In this document: positions 1 to 14,000 of the stretch, in pieces
Position numbering within the stretch: the stretch's first letter is position 1
How the letters are laid out: the number at the start of each line of letters is the position of its first letter
Origin: Takakia lepidozioides
Taxonomy: Eukaryota > Streptophyta > Takakiopsida > Takakiales > Takakiaceae
Reading direction: 5' to 3'
Length of the DNA stretch: 60,000 bases
Assembly: GCA_030704615.1 (NCBI GenBank)
Contig: CM060732.1
Location: 75,809,053-75,869,052, forward strand
Made by a program: the position numbers and the translations under genes
Notes under the pieces: model-generated
Databases searched by the model: none
The model's input: only the letters and a program-made list of their open reading frames with translations
What the model was told of the DNA's origin: nothing

Positions 1-752
1 AGAAAAGCCATGCCTATAGGGTAACATGTTCATCAGGTGTAGGGGCTACTTATTTTTTATGTGTTAGTTTCGCAGATTTTCTAGTTTCGCCAATTTCATT
101 TCATTGTGAAATATTCTATGGGTATCTAGGAAATTCAAAGAATATGCCATTGTGCTCATGTGAGCATGCTCACGCGCTACCCAACCTCAGTTTTTAGGGT
201 CTTTGCTTGAACTCCAAGTTGAAGCCACACAATGAACTTCAGTAAGCGGGTGAATGGTCCAATTTTTTCATGTTCGGACATAGGAATGTAATCAAATCTA
301 CATGTTGAAGGAATTAATAGGTTCGGCACCAATAAGGTGGCTTCAGATGAAGATTTGGTTAGGTCCTGAAATACGATCGGGCGTGGTTCTCGGTGAACCA
401 CATATACCCACCAAACATATACGTGTAGAATTACATGATGCCGAACATAATTCCGATCCAATCTCCAACCCAAAATAAACCCAAAGATAAATAAATAAAC
501 AAATGCATGGAATGTGACATGAGAAGCTGTGAATGGGGTGATTCCTCGCATTGCTCTATTCCTCATGAATGGATGACAATGTTATTGTTGGGTCGGATGA
601 AGACAACTGTTACATACCTATAATTAGCTTGTAACTTGTCTTATGTTAACAGCTAGTTATTAAGTAATGATCTGTCGGCAGCCTATCTGCTATGGCACTT
701 GACTGGAAATATGTGGGAATGTATGTACTATGAACACTTGTCATCTCAGGCA
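1..752. other. Intergenic, nothing recognised
   Basis: No coding exon, RNA gene or clear repeat could be supported here. A 129-codon open frame on the minus strand (177-566) has no recognisable family and an unconvincing composition, so I do not call it. The LRR part that would normally precede the kinase fragment at 753 was looked for and not seen. Confidence 0.5.
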
Positions 753-1207
753 TACGACATCAGTCATGTGATTGGAAATGACGGCCTCAATATTGTTTAC
801 AAAGCGCACTTCCCAACGGAAAAATAGTTGTGAATTTTCTTGACTTGGAACATTTCGCTAAGCAAAGCTTTATTGATGTTGAGGCATAGACACTTTGCTA
901 AAGTGCAATATCAAAATTTTGTGAAGATATTGGGCGGCTACTCAGAAATGGATGTGAAGGTATTGATTCTCGAATTTAAGCCAAATGATAGCCTTGAAAA
1001 TCAATTGGATTTAGATCCTAAGATACCATGCGAACAATGCTTCAATGTTTTACATGATGTTGCAAAAGGATTATTTACACCACAATTATAGTGCAGAGAA
1101 AAAAAATATATTGTGGCGTGAAGCCCAACAACATTATGCTTGATTCCAACATGGTAGCACACATTTTCGGGTTTTGGAATTGCGAAAACTAAAAACTATC
1201 GATACTG
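753..1207 (+). pseudogene. LRR receptor-like kinase fragment (kinase domain), dead
   Basis: The plus strand reads as a broken protein-kinase domain of the plant LRR receptor-kinase type (FLS2/EFR-like subfamily XII by feel). In order: a degenerate glycine loop (VIGNDGLNIVYKA), then stops TAG and TGA where the VAVK lysine strand should be, then a good match to the family around FVKILGGYSEMD and LILEF, then DVAKGL, a frameshift into LHHNYSAE, loss of the catalytic HRD/HCD motif, a second shift into VKPNNIMLDSNMVAHI, and GFGIAKTKNYR where the metal-binding DFG should be. At least two stops, two frameshifts and the D-to-G change make it non-functional. The 83-codon open piece at 840-1091 is only part of it. 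No LRR or C-terminal lobe was found. The family assignment is from memory. Confidence 0.7.
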
Positions 1208-1783
1208 ACCTGATACTGAACTGAGTGTGCAAACATTGACATCTAGGTAAGATATCAAGTTGAATCCAATCTGAAATTCTGCACAAAATCTGTCATGCAA
1301 TATGCCTATGGGGATTTCTCTGCTCTTGTTTTGAGTAATTACAACTTGGAGGATGCTTTTGACATGTTTGTTCATAAAAGCATATCCAAAATTATGGGTC
1401 GAGACACATAGGTTATGTGTTTGCTACCAAGAGAGCGGAGTGAGTACCGTATGCATTGGTAGAATATGTTTGCTTGCGATACACAACGTTGCTGGGCATG
1501 TGGTTCACCAAAACAGATATACGGGACCATGTGAATAACAAGTGTAGATATACCCATCAGTGGAACAGCTTGCAAGCAGTCCAAACTCCTCAACTCCTCA
1601 TTTGTAAGACACAAGTCTGTATGTTGGTGGATATCAGGCCCTACCATATTAGAGATAGACGTTTACTCAACATATAAAAGGAATCCAAAATTTGAGCAAT
1701 GGAAATATTTGATGTAGGACCATCCTATGTCATGCACATATTTTTCTTGAAAAGGAATCCAAATGAGAACCTTCATTCCTGTG

Positions 1784-2258
1784 CACTGTTGGACTGGTAT
1801 CAAGTTTTTTAAATACCAGACTGGTCCTGGTTCCAGGCTTATCACAAAACTTTCATACCAGTCTGGTCTATATAGTGGTGGATGTATTTTTTTCCAGATA
1901 CTGGTATGAATATGAGTATCATGACCACAATACCAGCTGGTATGAGATGTCAACTCTGGTATCATTCCAAAGCCATCTTGAGTTACAAATTTATCAAATG
2001 GCAAGTATCAAATGAAAACAAATAAAATATACATAAAGAAGTAAATATACGTAAGTACACATATATAGGCATATGTACACATAAATTAATTCAGTATACA
2101 TACCAGAGTAAATGAGGAAGACGGTGGGGGAGTACTGGTATTGTGGCTGGTATATACCCAAGTATTCTCCCAAATGATACCAGACTGGTTTGGTATCTAA
2201 TACCAGTGCATATACCAGTATTATACCAATCCTTCACCTATATACCAGTCCAACACTG
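1784..2258. mobile_element. hAT-like non-autonomous element (MITE), copy 1
   Basis: A 475-bp block is bounded by inverted repeats. The left end reads CACTGTTGGACTGGTAT, and the right end read on the opposite strand is CAGTGTTGGACTGGTAT. The eight bases outside the left end (TTCCTGTG, 1776-1783) and the right end (GTCCTGTG, 2259-2266) differ at one position, which fits the 8-bp target duplication of hAT elements. The interior is rich in ATACCAG and CTGGTAT in both orientations and has no transposase frame. The 34-base end is shared with the element at 27933. Family assignment is inferred from end sequence and duplication length only. Confidence 0.72.
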
Positions 2259-5024
2259 GTCCTGTGGTGGAGTACCCTTTGTCCCGGAATATTCAACATA
2301 ACCTTTGTCCCGGAAAATAGCAGCTAAATTCTACTGAACTGAATTCCGCAGACCTAGGTAGGATCTCAAGAGTTCAAACATGAGACAAATGCTTTGCCAT
2401 CCTCAACCATGAACAACTGAAGTTTAAGAGAATTAAGGTGCTCATTAGTTTTTGTTTTTGTCTATATTGTTGATCAACATTTTAATGTTATGTTTGTATA
2501 GATTTCTGATTCTAGTTTGGAAGGTGTCATCCTATCTATCACTAATATAGATTCACTGGTTACAAAGTCTGCACTTGGAATTCATCGATGATATAAGTTG
2601 GTCTTCAACCAAATTTAGCAAGTCATCAAATGACTACAATGTCCACAATGGGCATGGCCCACGTCGCTCCATCTGGTTGGATCCTTTGACCGAATGAAAG
2701 CTATGAATAATGATGAGTGTGTAGACAACAAATGCAGAGAAGAAAGTGGGAAAATGCTTGAAAAGGAAATTTATCACTAGCATGTACACCATTTGACTGC
2801 CAATTCTAAAAGGAAGTAACTACTTTGATAAATGTCAATGTGAACTCAATAATTTGCACTAGTAGGAATGGTACTGAGCTTATGTCACAATCAAGCCATT
2901 CGTATGACAGCTAGTTGATGGAAGGAAATATCCACATCTTCAGTATGTAGATCTTCTTATTTAGGGTTGCTTCACACATTTTGATAATTGAGATCACACC
3001 CTCGTCCCTTCAGAAGACATTCTTGGGGATTCTTAATATGTATACAAAGTGTGTATCTACATTTCTATTCGGAGCAAGATAATCTTTGCACATTAGAGCC
3101 TACAGAAGTATTGAAAAAACTTACATCGTCATGTTGATTTTGCAAAATCAAACTTCGAATGATACCTCCAACATTCAGAAACCTCAGGTGTGTGCATAAT
3201 AAAAATTTCAATCTCTCAACAATGGCCTGCCTTATAGTATTAATCTTGGTGCCAGCTTCCTACATGAGTAACGACAAAAGGAATATATATTCAAGCACGG
3301 GTCAAACCTCCCCCTCCCCCTCGACAATAACTCCCCCTCTTCCAGTTTACCGTTCTCGATCGATCCTGATCTTTTCCGATTGGGCCCCATCACCAGGCTC
3401 CTAGTCCTAACTGCTGGGTCTCTATGTCCATCTTGCTAGAAGCCCACAGGACTAGGGTACTCGCGAGTGGAAAAACGATACGTCAATGGTCAAAATCTTC
3501 CTTGGAGATTTTGTGTGATTGAAGTTCTGGGGAAAGGCCTGCACAACTTATGTTTCTATCGCCCGTGCACATGTATCGAGGAAAAGGATCTAGTACATAG
3601 ATCAGATAGTATGGAGGAAGTATATATTACAACGTTCGGTAGCCACATCTTTGCGTGGAGACTGTTTTGAATGCCTACCATTACTTGAAGAGACTAAATC
3701 GTGGAGCTGCGAAATCTCTCCTACGTCCCCACGCTGTGCGCTGCCACAGATACTATTCATTTCTTTCATGTCTATCAATTGTTACGGGAGAGAACTGAGC
3801 TCGGGACAGTGATTCATTCTGTCAAGAATTTCAATTAAATTCTATAAACTTTCATAACTTAGATATTCTCTAGATCTATATTAAACTGCCATGATGTCGA
3901 AATTTCAAGAATTGTAAATGATTGATGAGTTATCCTGATGTTCAGATTTACCATAATCCCCGTCCAAATGGGCATTAAGTCAAGTCGGGATTGATGAACT
4001 TGTAATCGATCAGTAGGACCAGCCTGTCATAAGTTTCAACGAAACAAGAGCAACTACCTCTCCCACCTTAGAGATGAAGGCTCGGTACCTAATCTGAATC
4101 CGGTGGATCAATAGCAACGGCGGCCACTGCCTTGTGGGGGTCGCTGTTTCTGATAATAACTTGATAATAGCTGTTCATTCTGATTGAACCAATAACCTAT
4201 CCTAAAAGACAAAAGGTATAGGTAATAAAGCCAATGAAAGATGAAGACTGTCGATCTGCAGCAGTCTCCAGTTCATGGACCCCACCCTGTCACCGCTCCT
4301 CCAATTGCTCTTTTGACAGCAACCTGTTTCCTACACAAATAGAGATATTAATGGGCTGGCCAGCAGTTGGATGTATTGAGCATTTGGCAGATAAGTTAAG
4401 CTTCAACACTCCAGCTATGAAACCAGGGCTTTGTTTCATGTGATACAAGTTTAACTTTCAACAAGACAATAACTTTTAATAGTGTTAGACACTGACTCAG
4501 CAGTCAAAGCCACACATCCTACACATCAACGAAACCATACCATCAGGATGGACGGCATAGAAAGTTTCCTGTGTCCTGATCTTCAGAAGATCTGCATGTC
4601 GTTTGCCACCCCCACAGCGAGCTTGACCTGTCTGTGAGGATTTAGTTAGTACATTCAATCGCTTTCCACAATTGTCTAATGGATTATTGCTGGTGTCATT
4701 CTAGCCTTGTCTATCCTGCACACATGGAAATGTAATGGTTGCTTTGGAAGCCATACCTCAACATAGAAATGCACAGTGGTAGGCGCTTCAGTAAACAGTG
4801 ATGGTCAACTGGTACATCAATAAAGGAAACACATTAGTATCTGTGGACCAAGAGAGCACGGAGAACCATCCAAGGAAAAAACTGCAGCCATGCCATCCTC
4901 CTCTGCCTACAATGATGCACAAATTTCATGGTGAGGGAAAAATAGTCTTTGTGAGTGGCTTTGTTACACAGTATCATAGCCTTACTGCCACTGACCCATG
5001 CACTGTCCTCTTGGGCCAATGGCA
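2259..5024. other. Intergenic; 3' flank of the glucosylceramidase gene
   Basis: No gene is supported over these 2.8 kb. The right part must contain the 3' UTR of the minus-strand glucosylceramidase gene whose stop is at 5025-5027, but I cannot fix its polyadenylation site. Short open frames at 3159-3404, 4234-4443 and 4798-5028 have no family signature. A C-rich stretch lies near 3309-3345. Confidence 0.4.
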
Positions 5025-8000
5025 CTAAATGCAATGTGAAAGGAGGTTACTTAACTGTGGTGTGGGGGTGCTTCGGAGGACATCAGCCAGTGAAGAGAAT
5101 CCAGAGTGCTTGCCATGTGAAGACCCCCGTTCCATGGAAGGGACACGAGGAGCTTCTGCAATGCACTTGGGCGGATAAAGTGCCCACTGCATTGCCCAAA
5201 TGGCTAGTGGCCGCATGTATGCCAGTGACCTGAAGTGCCCATCTGTAGACCATGCTTCAGGCGTCTGAAACCAGTACCTGTGACATATCCAAAAAATCTT
5301 AATCCCACAAGAAGACAAGCAAATTATCAAACTGAAAGATTGTTATTTTAATTTTACTCATGATGCCGTTTATCAAATCATTTCCAAGCCTTGGTTCACA
5401 AAGAATATGGGATGTTATCTGTAAGGACTCCTTATGGGGACTATCCTACCACACAGGGTTTTACATATTTTAAGTCAGGGAAGAGGTAGATTTGCATGCC
5501 AAACATGTTTGACACACATTTGAAGCATATATAACGTGATAGAATAAGAGTAAAACTGACATTGAGCTTATGTCCTACCAGTCATAAACTACCACGTACC
5601 AAACACACAAGAATTATCATAACAAAAACAAATGTCTTGATGTGAAGAAAACCCTGAACAATCCCTGCTTCTAAACAGCAGGAGAAAGGGGGCAAATGTC
5701 CTATACCCAAGCTCAGACCAGCTAGCTTGAAACACGCCCTCAGCAGCAGTGAATGCCTGGTCATTCATGCCCTCATGGATCATGGCTGCTGCCAGAGCAT
5801 ATGTCACACCAGTCCAAATCTCACGAGACTGCATTGATGTCTCATCCACCCTTCCACTGGGGTGCATCCCATTAACAGCGCCCCATTTTCCACCTTTCAC
5901 CTTCATCACATTGAAGTCATAGATTTTCTGGAGTGCACTCCGTGCTTTGTAGTCATCAAAGAGCGGGGGCAGACCTGATGCCCACGCGTACCACTGCCCT
6001 GCCATCTGGTCTGCCTGCACACATGACATGCTTTCCATCATCCACATAAATGTGACTAATGTAGTTGATACTGAGAGTGTGTATTAAGATTTCCAAGTGT
6101 TAATTCAGTGCACCAAGGAGATTCTCATCAAGGGCATCAAACTTGGACAACTGCATTGAAACTGAGTGCAAGCTCAATCTCCATAGTAGGCCAGGAAGGA
6201 CCATGTTGCCTAAAGAAGGCCCTACATCTGAACAGATGTTAGACAGTACAACTCACCTGAATCGAATTGCTGTTGCTACTAGTACCACTGTCGTAGTTAA
6301 AATAGGATCCATTCCACAGCTTCTGTTCATACACTTCCCTAGCTTGGCTGAATTTTGATCGAAAGTACTGTGCGGCATCTGTCTCTTCCAACAAGTCTGC
6401 CATAGCTGCTGCTGCTTGTAGGGCAGCCAGCCATAAACCCCCACAGTAAGCACTAACTCCATGCACAGGCCAGGTGTCATATGTCTGGTCAGGAAAGCCA
6501 TCGTTTTCAATCAGGCCATCCCTGTCTCTGTCAAATTGGTCCATGTATGCCATGGCTGCATACACAGCAGGCCAAACAGCCCGTGCAAACACTTTGTCCC
6601 CAGTTGCAACAACATCTCTATAAACCTGGTAGAAACATGCCAAGATAATGTCAAGAGATTTTATATACCACCTCAAGGTTGAATAGGGTGTGATGGAGAC
6701 ACCTGCAAAAGGGTAAACATTACAGAATGGACATCTTGAATAAGAGCAAAAGGGATGATGTCCTTCAAAGCAATTGGACCGAATGACTAAGAGTGTCTTA
6801 AGTTCTGTGCAGTTGCTACGACTACCTTAAAAGAATGGGAATCCATACAAATTATAGATTACAAAAAACCGTAGTGCCATGCTGTGGAAGACTGCAGAAA
6901 TTTTCTTGCTGTGAATACTGACAAATAGCCTACCTGTAGCACAAATTTGGTGTTAAGATCCTTCCATTGGCTTGTATCGTGAATATTGTATGCATTGACT
7001 TCTGCCCATGGATCATGTTGACCCAGGTCATGTGGCACTGACCCAAACACTTTTTTAACACCTGAGTGTCCATCAGCCAGGTACTTGACTTTCTCAGGAT
7101 GGTGGGAAAGAGTGGCTGCCGCGAAGTCCCTTTGTATGCTGAGCTCAAGCTTGGGAAAGAGGGAAAGAAGTGCAAAGGATGCATAAAAGTGGACGTCATA
7201 CGTACACCACATGATGTACTCTATGCCTTCCAAATAGAGAAACTGACCTACATTCTCCTCGCCTTTCTGGAGCAAGGCTAAGCCGGAAGGAAGCCCGGTA
7301 CTTCTGTGCTGGGCATCATGGGGCATTGATGCCTGCATAGCCCTCAATATCAAATTCTCTGTTGTATCTGCTGTCTCTGGTTTCTCTGTTGGGCCATTGG
7401 GTACTTCATCATCAACCTTCTCTTCTAAGGAAATGGTGGCCTCAAAGGGAAACCCCGCCACATGCTCTAATTCAGAGATCAATTTCCTCTGATTGTCTTC
7501 CAATCCACTGAGGAAGGGGTTTTGGGCACCTTCCAGATCATTGCCATTCTGCGCGGGGCTGTCAAACAGCACAGGCTGCCTCTCATAGACTGTAGGGAGA
7601 GCTGAATTCTTGCCATCGTTTGTAATCCCAAATTGACTCAGGTCCAGGTTGGCACCATCGGTTGTCAAAGAAGGCAACCCATCTGTGACAATCACTTCGC
7701 GGAAAGGGGAGCCAGGAGCTGAGTTGTGTGCAGAGCTTGAGGCGGAGAGTTCTGACCTGCCTTGCAAGGCAGGTCCACCATCTGAGAAAAAGAACAATAC
7801 AATCAGTATATGCAAGTACTGAATGAGACTAGAAATGTTTCCAAGAAGTCTAAAGGACTAGAAGTTACCACATGCTTAGGGAGGAAAAAAAAAAAAACTG
7901 CCTATAATTGCTTATACCATTGTTTTCTTTCAAATATTTATCGCCCTTGGTCAAGCATCCCTCCAGGAACAATTGGATCAAGCACAAACTCTTTTAAGAC

Positions 8001-11000
8001 AAGTCACAATGGGTACAAGCGTGAGCTCCTGGATTACAGCTGACAAGACTTGATAAGACCACCAAAAGAAGAACGTCCTTTGTAAGTTGCCTCTATTACT
8101 TCCAGCTGAATTCCAGGTGGACTAGGATGGGCGTGGAGCACCAAACAAAGCCACATGCACACTTGTAAATTGCTGGACGTAGTTGCCACTAAAGGAGTAG
8201 CCAGCTTACCTGTCCAGATAGTGCCACCCGCAACCAGATAGTACAACTCATTGAACAGTGTGACACGGTACCTGGAGATCAATACACACATGCAAAGTGA
8301 CCTTACTTCGTAGAAAGAGTTGCAGTCGGATGAATGCCAGCCAGGTACATTGTGTTCTTTGGTAGACTCACTGCTCCCTCAAACAACTACAAAGAAGATG
8401 AGTGTTGGCTTCATTGGACTGAGGGACGACTGTAATAAAACATGTTTTTGTGTCTTGAAAGTAAGACTTTAGTTTAGTTTTCTGAAAAGAAACCCCCATC
8501 TTAAGGTCAACTTTTCGATAACAAGACCAGCTCTTCTGCCCAACTATAAATCAACGTGGGAAAGAGAAACCAAGGAACGAGTTCCAATTTGAAAAACTAA
8601 CTTGCATAAGAAGAGATGCCTGAATGGTAAAACCAGTGGGCAGTAAAGCTTACCATTCAGGGAGACTTTCATCCCTCAGGATTGGGTGTTGCCAATCTTC
8701 AATTGCGACCTCCCACTTCCGATAATCTGAATAGCATCCACTGTAGGTTCAAAACTTGCACACTTGTAATACACATGCCGCAGAAATTACAGTATGTCTT
8801 GTTGTAGTTCTGGAGAAACTTGGGTGTAACTCCAGGATAAGGGTCCAGTGTCAATCATCCAATTGACACTATGTTACTTCATAATCAGAATGCAATACCA
8901 TACCAACTCCTCTCCCAGCTATCGAGCCTTGGCATCCTGAAGCATCAGTGGATCAGTTTTGTCCCCTATACCATTCCCATCTTCCACAAGCCCCCATGCC
9001 TATCTTTGCTGCGGGCGCAACAATCCTGTTCACAGACCTCAATACTCATTACCATGGTGACCAGTGGACATAAGCACCCGAGTCCCACAGTTCATCAAGA
9101 ACATAGTGAGTGAAATCAGAATACCACAAGCATATCCCAACAGTGATCTTTACTTTAAAATGGTCATAAACAGGAATAGAAACAGCCAACCATGCGAACA
9201 TGCATGAGAAAGTCTTTTGACAGATCCAACAAATCAAAATTGCAGGTGACAGAAGCTGTATATAAACTTACCACGAAGAGCATCGTGCGCAAGTTTGGAG
9301 GCGGCATCACCAGCACTGCCATAGAATTGTGTATAACGCCTGCATCAGTGTTGTCAACGTAAGCCCGCGTTACCAGATCACATGCTACTATCCTCAGCAA
9401 GCTTCAAAGCTCAAACCCCCTGTTTCTTTTCTCTTATCTTTAGGAAGAGGGGAACAAATGGCCAAATACAAAGTGCAAAATAATAAGCAAGAGAAAAAAA
9501 AAGCTGGTGCCTATGCTAGGGAGCCCTTCGAAAGCTGAAAGATTTTTCCAAAGAGATGGTCCACGAACCCTTAAAAGTAGGTGGCCATCCTTGAATGACT
9601 TTGTCCAGGAAGTTAAAAAGTGTAATGGAGAGTCTGAGAGAACGCAGATAACTCTATAGGAATGGACCAGGCATACCAAGACCAGAAAGCCTGAGGCCAG
9701 AACAATCCATTCACAATTGTCCCGGAAGGACTGTAGATCTTACAAGCGTAGCTGGCAGAAACCCTATAAAAAGGGTCAGAACTAGGAACACACCAGAACT
9801 ATTCGTACAGTTGGAATTTCCTTAACCGCACCTGTGATATGATTTTCCTTTCAAGAATTTGACTTCAGGGGAATCCCATGCCAATGCAAACACCACCTCT
9901 TTCTTTTCATGGGGGGCCATCACTACATGAGCTGTGACTGCTGCGCCAATTGCAGCCCCTTGCTGTGAAGGAATGGAAGCTTTTTCATCCCAATTTCCGT
10001 CCTTGAAGCACCCATTCTGCCAAGCACACAGCAAGTACAAATGCATGCTTGTAAATTGACACATCCCCAGCAAAATACACTTCCTATGCAGTTGCAACCA
10101 GGGTAACAACTTGGGCTTTTAACTTGCTGCAGATACAGACAGACTCCTCCGCCATTCGTCAGAGAGACTCCTAAATAGGATTGTCTGAGGAGGGCATAAG
10201 AACAGGAAAGGCAGAGATCTCATAAGACTTTGTTTGCCATAGCCTTGTGGCCATAGACCCTGCACCCAGTTTCGACGGAAACATAGGGACTAGACACTAC
10301 CTTTGTGAGGCGCTCACTCCATTACCTTGATATAAACAATCAGTTTGGCTGTCCAGATAGACACAAAGACAGAGAGGGAGCGGGAGAGAGAGAATGTACT
10401 CATGAGACGTTGTTTGCCGTAGCCTTGTGGCCATTGACCCCGCGCCCAGTTTGAGCGGAACTCTAACGGACAGAAGCTACCTTTGTCAGGACTGACGCCG
10501 GTAGTATGACTTACCTTGAAACATACAATTGATCCGAGTTTTCCAGACATCCTCTAGAAATCCCTTCACACAAACATCAATCTGCTTTGCCCAATAACTA
10601 GACCCCAAAAGGGCCTGGGCTTTTGGCTCAGCCACGAGATTTTCGAAGTTGGCAAACAGAGGTACAGGAACAATTCCCTTGATGGAATTGAAGAGGGTGT
10701 CTCTCTGGTGAGAGTACCCAGGACAATAGAGAATGTACTCATAAGACGTTGTTTGCCATAGCCTTGTGGCCATTCACCCCGCGCCCAGTTTGAGCGTAAC
10801 ACAAAGGGACAGAACATACCTTTGTCAGGGGCTGACGCCGGTAGTAAGACTCACCTTGGAATAAACAATTGATCCGGGTTTTCCAGATGTCCTCTAGAAA
10901 TCCCTCTACACAACCATCACCCTGCTGTGTGTGGTTTGCCCACTAACTAGGCCCCAAAAGGGCCTGGGCTTTTGGCTCAGCCTCGAGACTTTCAAAGTTG

Positions 11001-14000
11001 GTAAACAGAGGTACAGGCACAATTGCCTTGATAGACTTGAAGGGAGCGTCTGTCTGGTGAGAGAACCCCGGACAATGAATCAGAAAATGAATATTGTCTT
11101 CAGGTTGCCCACACAACGGGCAAGGAGAGAGAGAGATTGTACTCATAAGACGTTGTTTGCCGTAGCCTTGTGGCCATTGAGAGAGAGAGAGAGAGAGAGA
11201 TATGATATACTCATTGATGTTCCCCGTCAAAATTGGTTGCGACATACCCTCAGGGGCCTAGTTGCTGCGGATACTGAACCGCCTGGAGGGTTTCATCCGA
11301 CCTACAATGAGAAAGAAAGGAGGAAAGAAAGGAGCTTTAAAATATTTTTGGGACAAAAATGTGTAGCAAATGAAGGAAAGAAGGCAGTAGAACACACCTG
11401 GCTTAAATTTCTACGAATAGGGAGAGAGAGAGAGAGGGAGAGAACCTCTGTCATTTCCATCCACATGCTCTTAGCAGTGTACTCGCCGTCTTTACCAGAA
11501 ACTAAGAAGGATGGGCAACTAGAGAGTGTTACGCCTCGTGTCTCCTTAGATGCAATTGCAAAAGTCACTGGACGACCTCCTCTGGCTGCAGTCCTGCATT
11601 TTTTACGACCTGATCCTTAAAGATCTGGGAGCATGCTGACAAAAAAGTTCTAGAATGATCATCCTCACCACTGTGCAAGCTAAAAATGTTTCTGCCAAAG
11701 TCAGCCAGTACTCGCCCAGATTACAATCCAACACTAGCTACTGACTCAGAGAAGGGTAAAACGTTGGCACAAATAAACGTCGACGAGGACGACTATTAGT
11801 AAGTGGAGTGCTGCTGTAACTAATGAACTGATGAAATATAACAAGTGCATAGTATATGGACATAATCCCCGTGAAGCTCTCCTGCATGAGTAGGACTACC
11901 TCCCCATAGGCTGACACTAGGAATCCGCATGGAAAACCACAAAAGTGGCTACTAACATTCATATAAATAAAGATTAGCACTGTTTTTATTTTTGAAAGAA
12001 CTGTCACCATCGCTGTTGCTATAGGAACACAGTACCAAGGTATCGTAGGATTGCTGTGTCAGAGGATTGCAAAGATGACAACAGAAGAATACAAATCTTA
12101 ACAGTGATCAACAGATGCTTGAATTAGATCTGGCTAATCTGCCAATTGTATGTTTACTTAAGTCTCCTAGCAACAGCCGGTCTTCAGACAAAACTATCAA
12201 AACTGCAAGCTTCACAGAATGCATAGAGTTGACCGTATGCAAATTGAAGGCTTTAGAGTTGGCAGCATGCCTATGATGGAGGCGTACACCACGTACTCCA
12301 TCCTCCTCTCTGGCATCCCCCAAAAATACAGAGATGTGGTAAGCCTTGGAAGTAGCCTTAATGGAAGATGATGTCAGTATTTTAACACACCAAAAGACAA
12401 AATATTACTCTTACCACTTTGCATCTTAATGATGCCATTTCAATAAAAGGATCCATCAAGTTCAGCAAAATAGTTTCAGCAAGCCACGCACAGAACCAGC
12501 CAGTATGGGCTTGTGCCGAGGCAACCAGTGCCTTCAATGTCTCATACTCTCCTATCAGTACGGGGAGGAGGGGATGCAAAAATGAAGAAAACTTCATTAC
12601 ATCTTGATACAGGATATAAGCTCGAGAATGGAAAAAGATAAAGAAATTACACAAATGGCTCATTGAAATGTCCCCCGGTAAAGTGAGAGTTTCCACCAAT
12701 TGAGTTCTGTCACAATACCCAGGGCCACAAAGACAGACACATTCAAACATATCAGAGTTTACTCTGGCCTTAGCAGTGCTTGTGCAGTATCACCCCTCTC
12801 CACACAAGTCAGAACCACAAAGGACCACAAATGACTATCCATACCCTCAGGCAGACAACAAGGAAGGGTACCAACTAGCAAATGCAGTTCTTTGAAGGAG
12901 TGCAGATCAGTTGTAAGTTGTAAATATAATCATGCCCCGCTGACACCTGCCCACCATGTGGATGGCAAGGGTGATCTATAACTGACATAACTCAGAGTCC
13001 GTGTATGGAAGCCACATACGAAAAGTACAGCGTGACTGGTGATAATTGAAGAAACACTCAAAAGATCACAATGTGCTCCAATCAAATAACTGAAGCTTCC
13101 CACATTTCTGACATCCCAGACAGCACACCAGCTTTTCTATCGTCAATGAGGACTGAGGAGTCACTTACAGCCCAAGTAAAAAGGAGGCTCACTTCCGCAT
13201 TCTCTTTACCTGTATTGATTAACTGCAGAGAGAAGACCCAAAAAGATCAGAAAACTTGCATGGCCTACTAAGGTCTACTGGGTAAATTTTTTTAACAAGC
13301 TCCACACTCCAACGCATCCCTGGAGTATCCACAGAGGTGGGTCGCAAGGCATGTAATATTATTATGGGACAGCATGAAGTAACCTCTTACCACATAGGAA
13401 AACACACATGCTGGAAAGCTGCTTTCAGTATAATTGTGAGGTATGAAAGGGGATATTTGTCGACAGGAAATCTTCAAATCTGGGTCTGGCTCACCTGTAT
13501 GACGGCAATGGGTAAGATTTCTCAATGACATTTAAACACTCAAAAGACAGGCTTGAAGATAGTATATAAGCAAAGAAAAGCAGCAAAATGCCACATGTAA
13601 AATGGAAGTGGAGCATAACACTAGCACAAAAGACTCCCCATGTGTGCAGCTGCCGGGACAGAGAGAAGAGACACAGATTTAAGTCACAATAACTTCAGAG
13701 CAAACTACACTCTAGAATCTGAATTCCATTGGCCCTAGAAATCCTTTGACCTGAAAGAAACAGTACCTTCATAAATTGTCCAAGCTCGTGGGAAAAGAGC
13801 ATGGTATGTAGAGTGCTGACCATTCAGGTTCCAGTCCCAGGATGAGATTCCTGACGCATCAACCTTTTTCCTGCCAAAACAGAATGTAGTAGAATCTCAT
13901 GACACTACTGTAACCTTGGTTTTCAGCAAGACAAATCTCCTAGTGAAAGTACAAAGTGAGTCCATACAATGTTGGCAATGATGCCATCAATAACCGAGTT

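Noticed and set aside
177-566. 129-codon minus-strand frame
   Set aside because: No family features, no splice context, and a composition typical of chance frames.
840-1091. Intact 83-codon gene on the plus strand
   Set aside because: It is the middle of a kinase-domain relic whose flanks continue the similarity through stops and frameshifts.
10931-11620. 229-codon plus-strand frame
   Set aside because: It runs antisense through a LINE tail, GA repeats and a glucosylceramidase exon; the conserved protein is on the minus strand.
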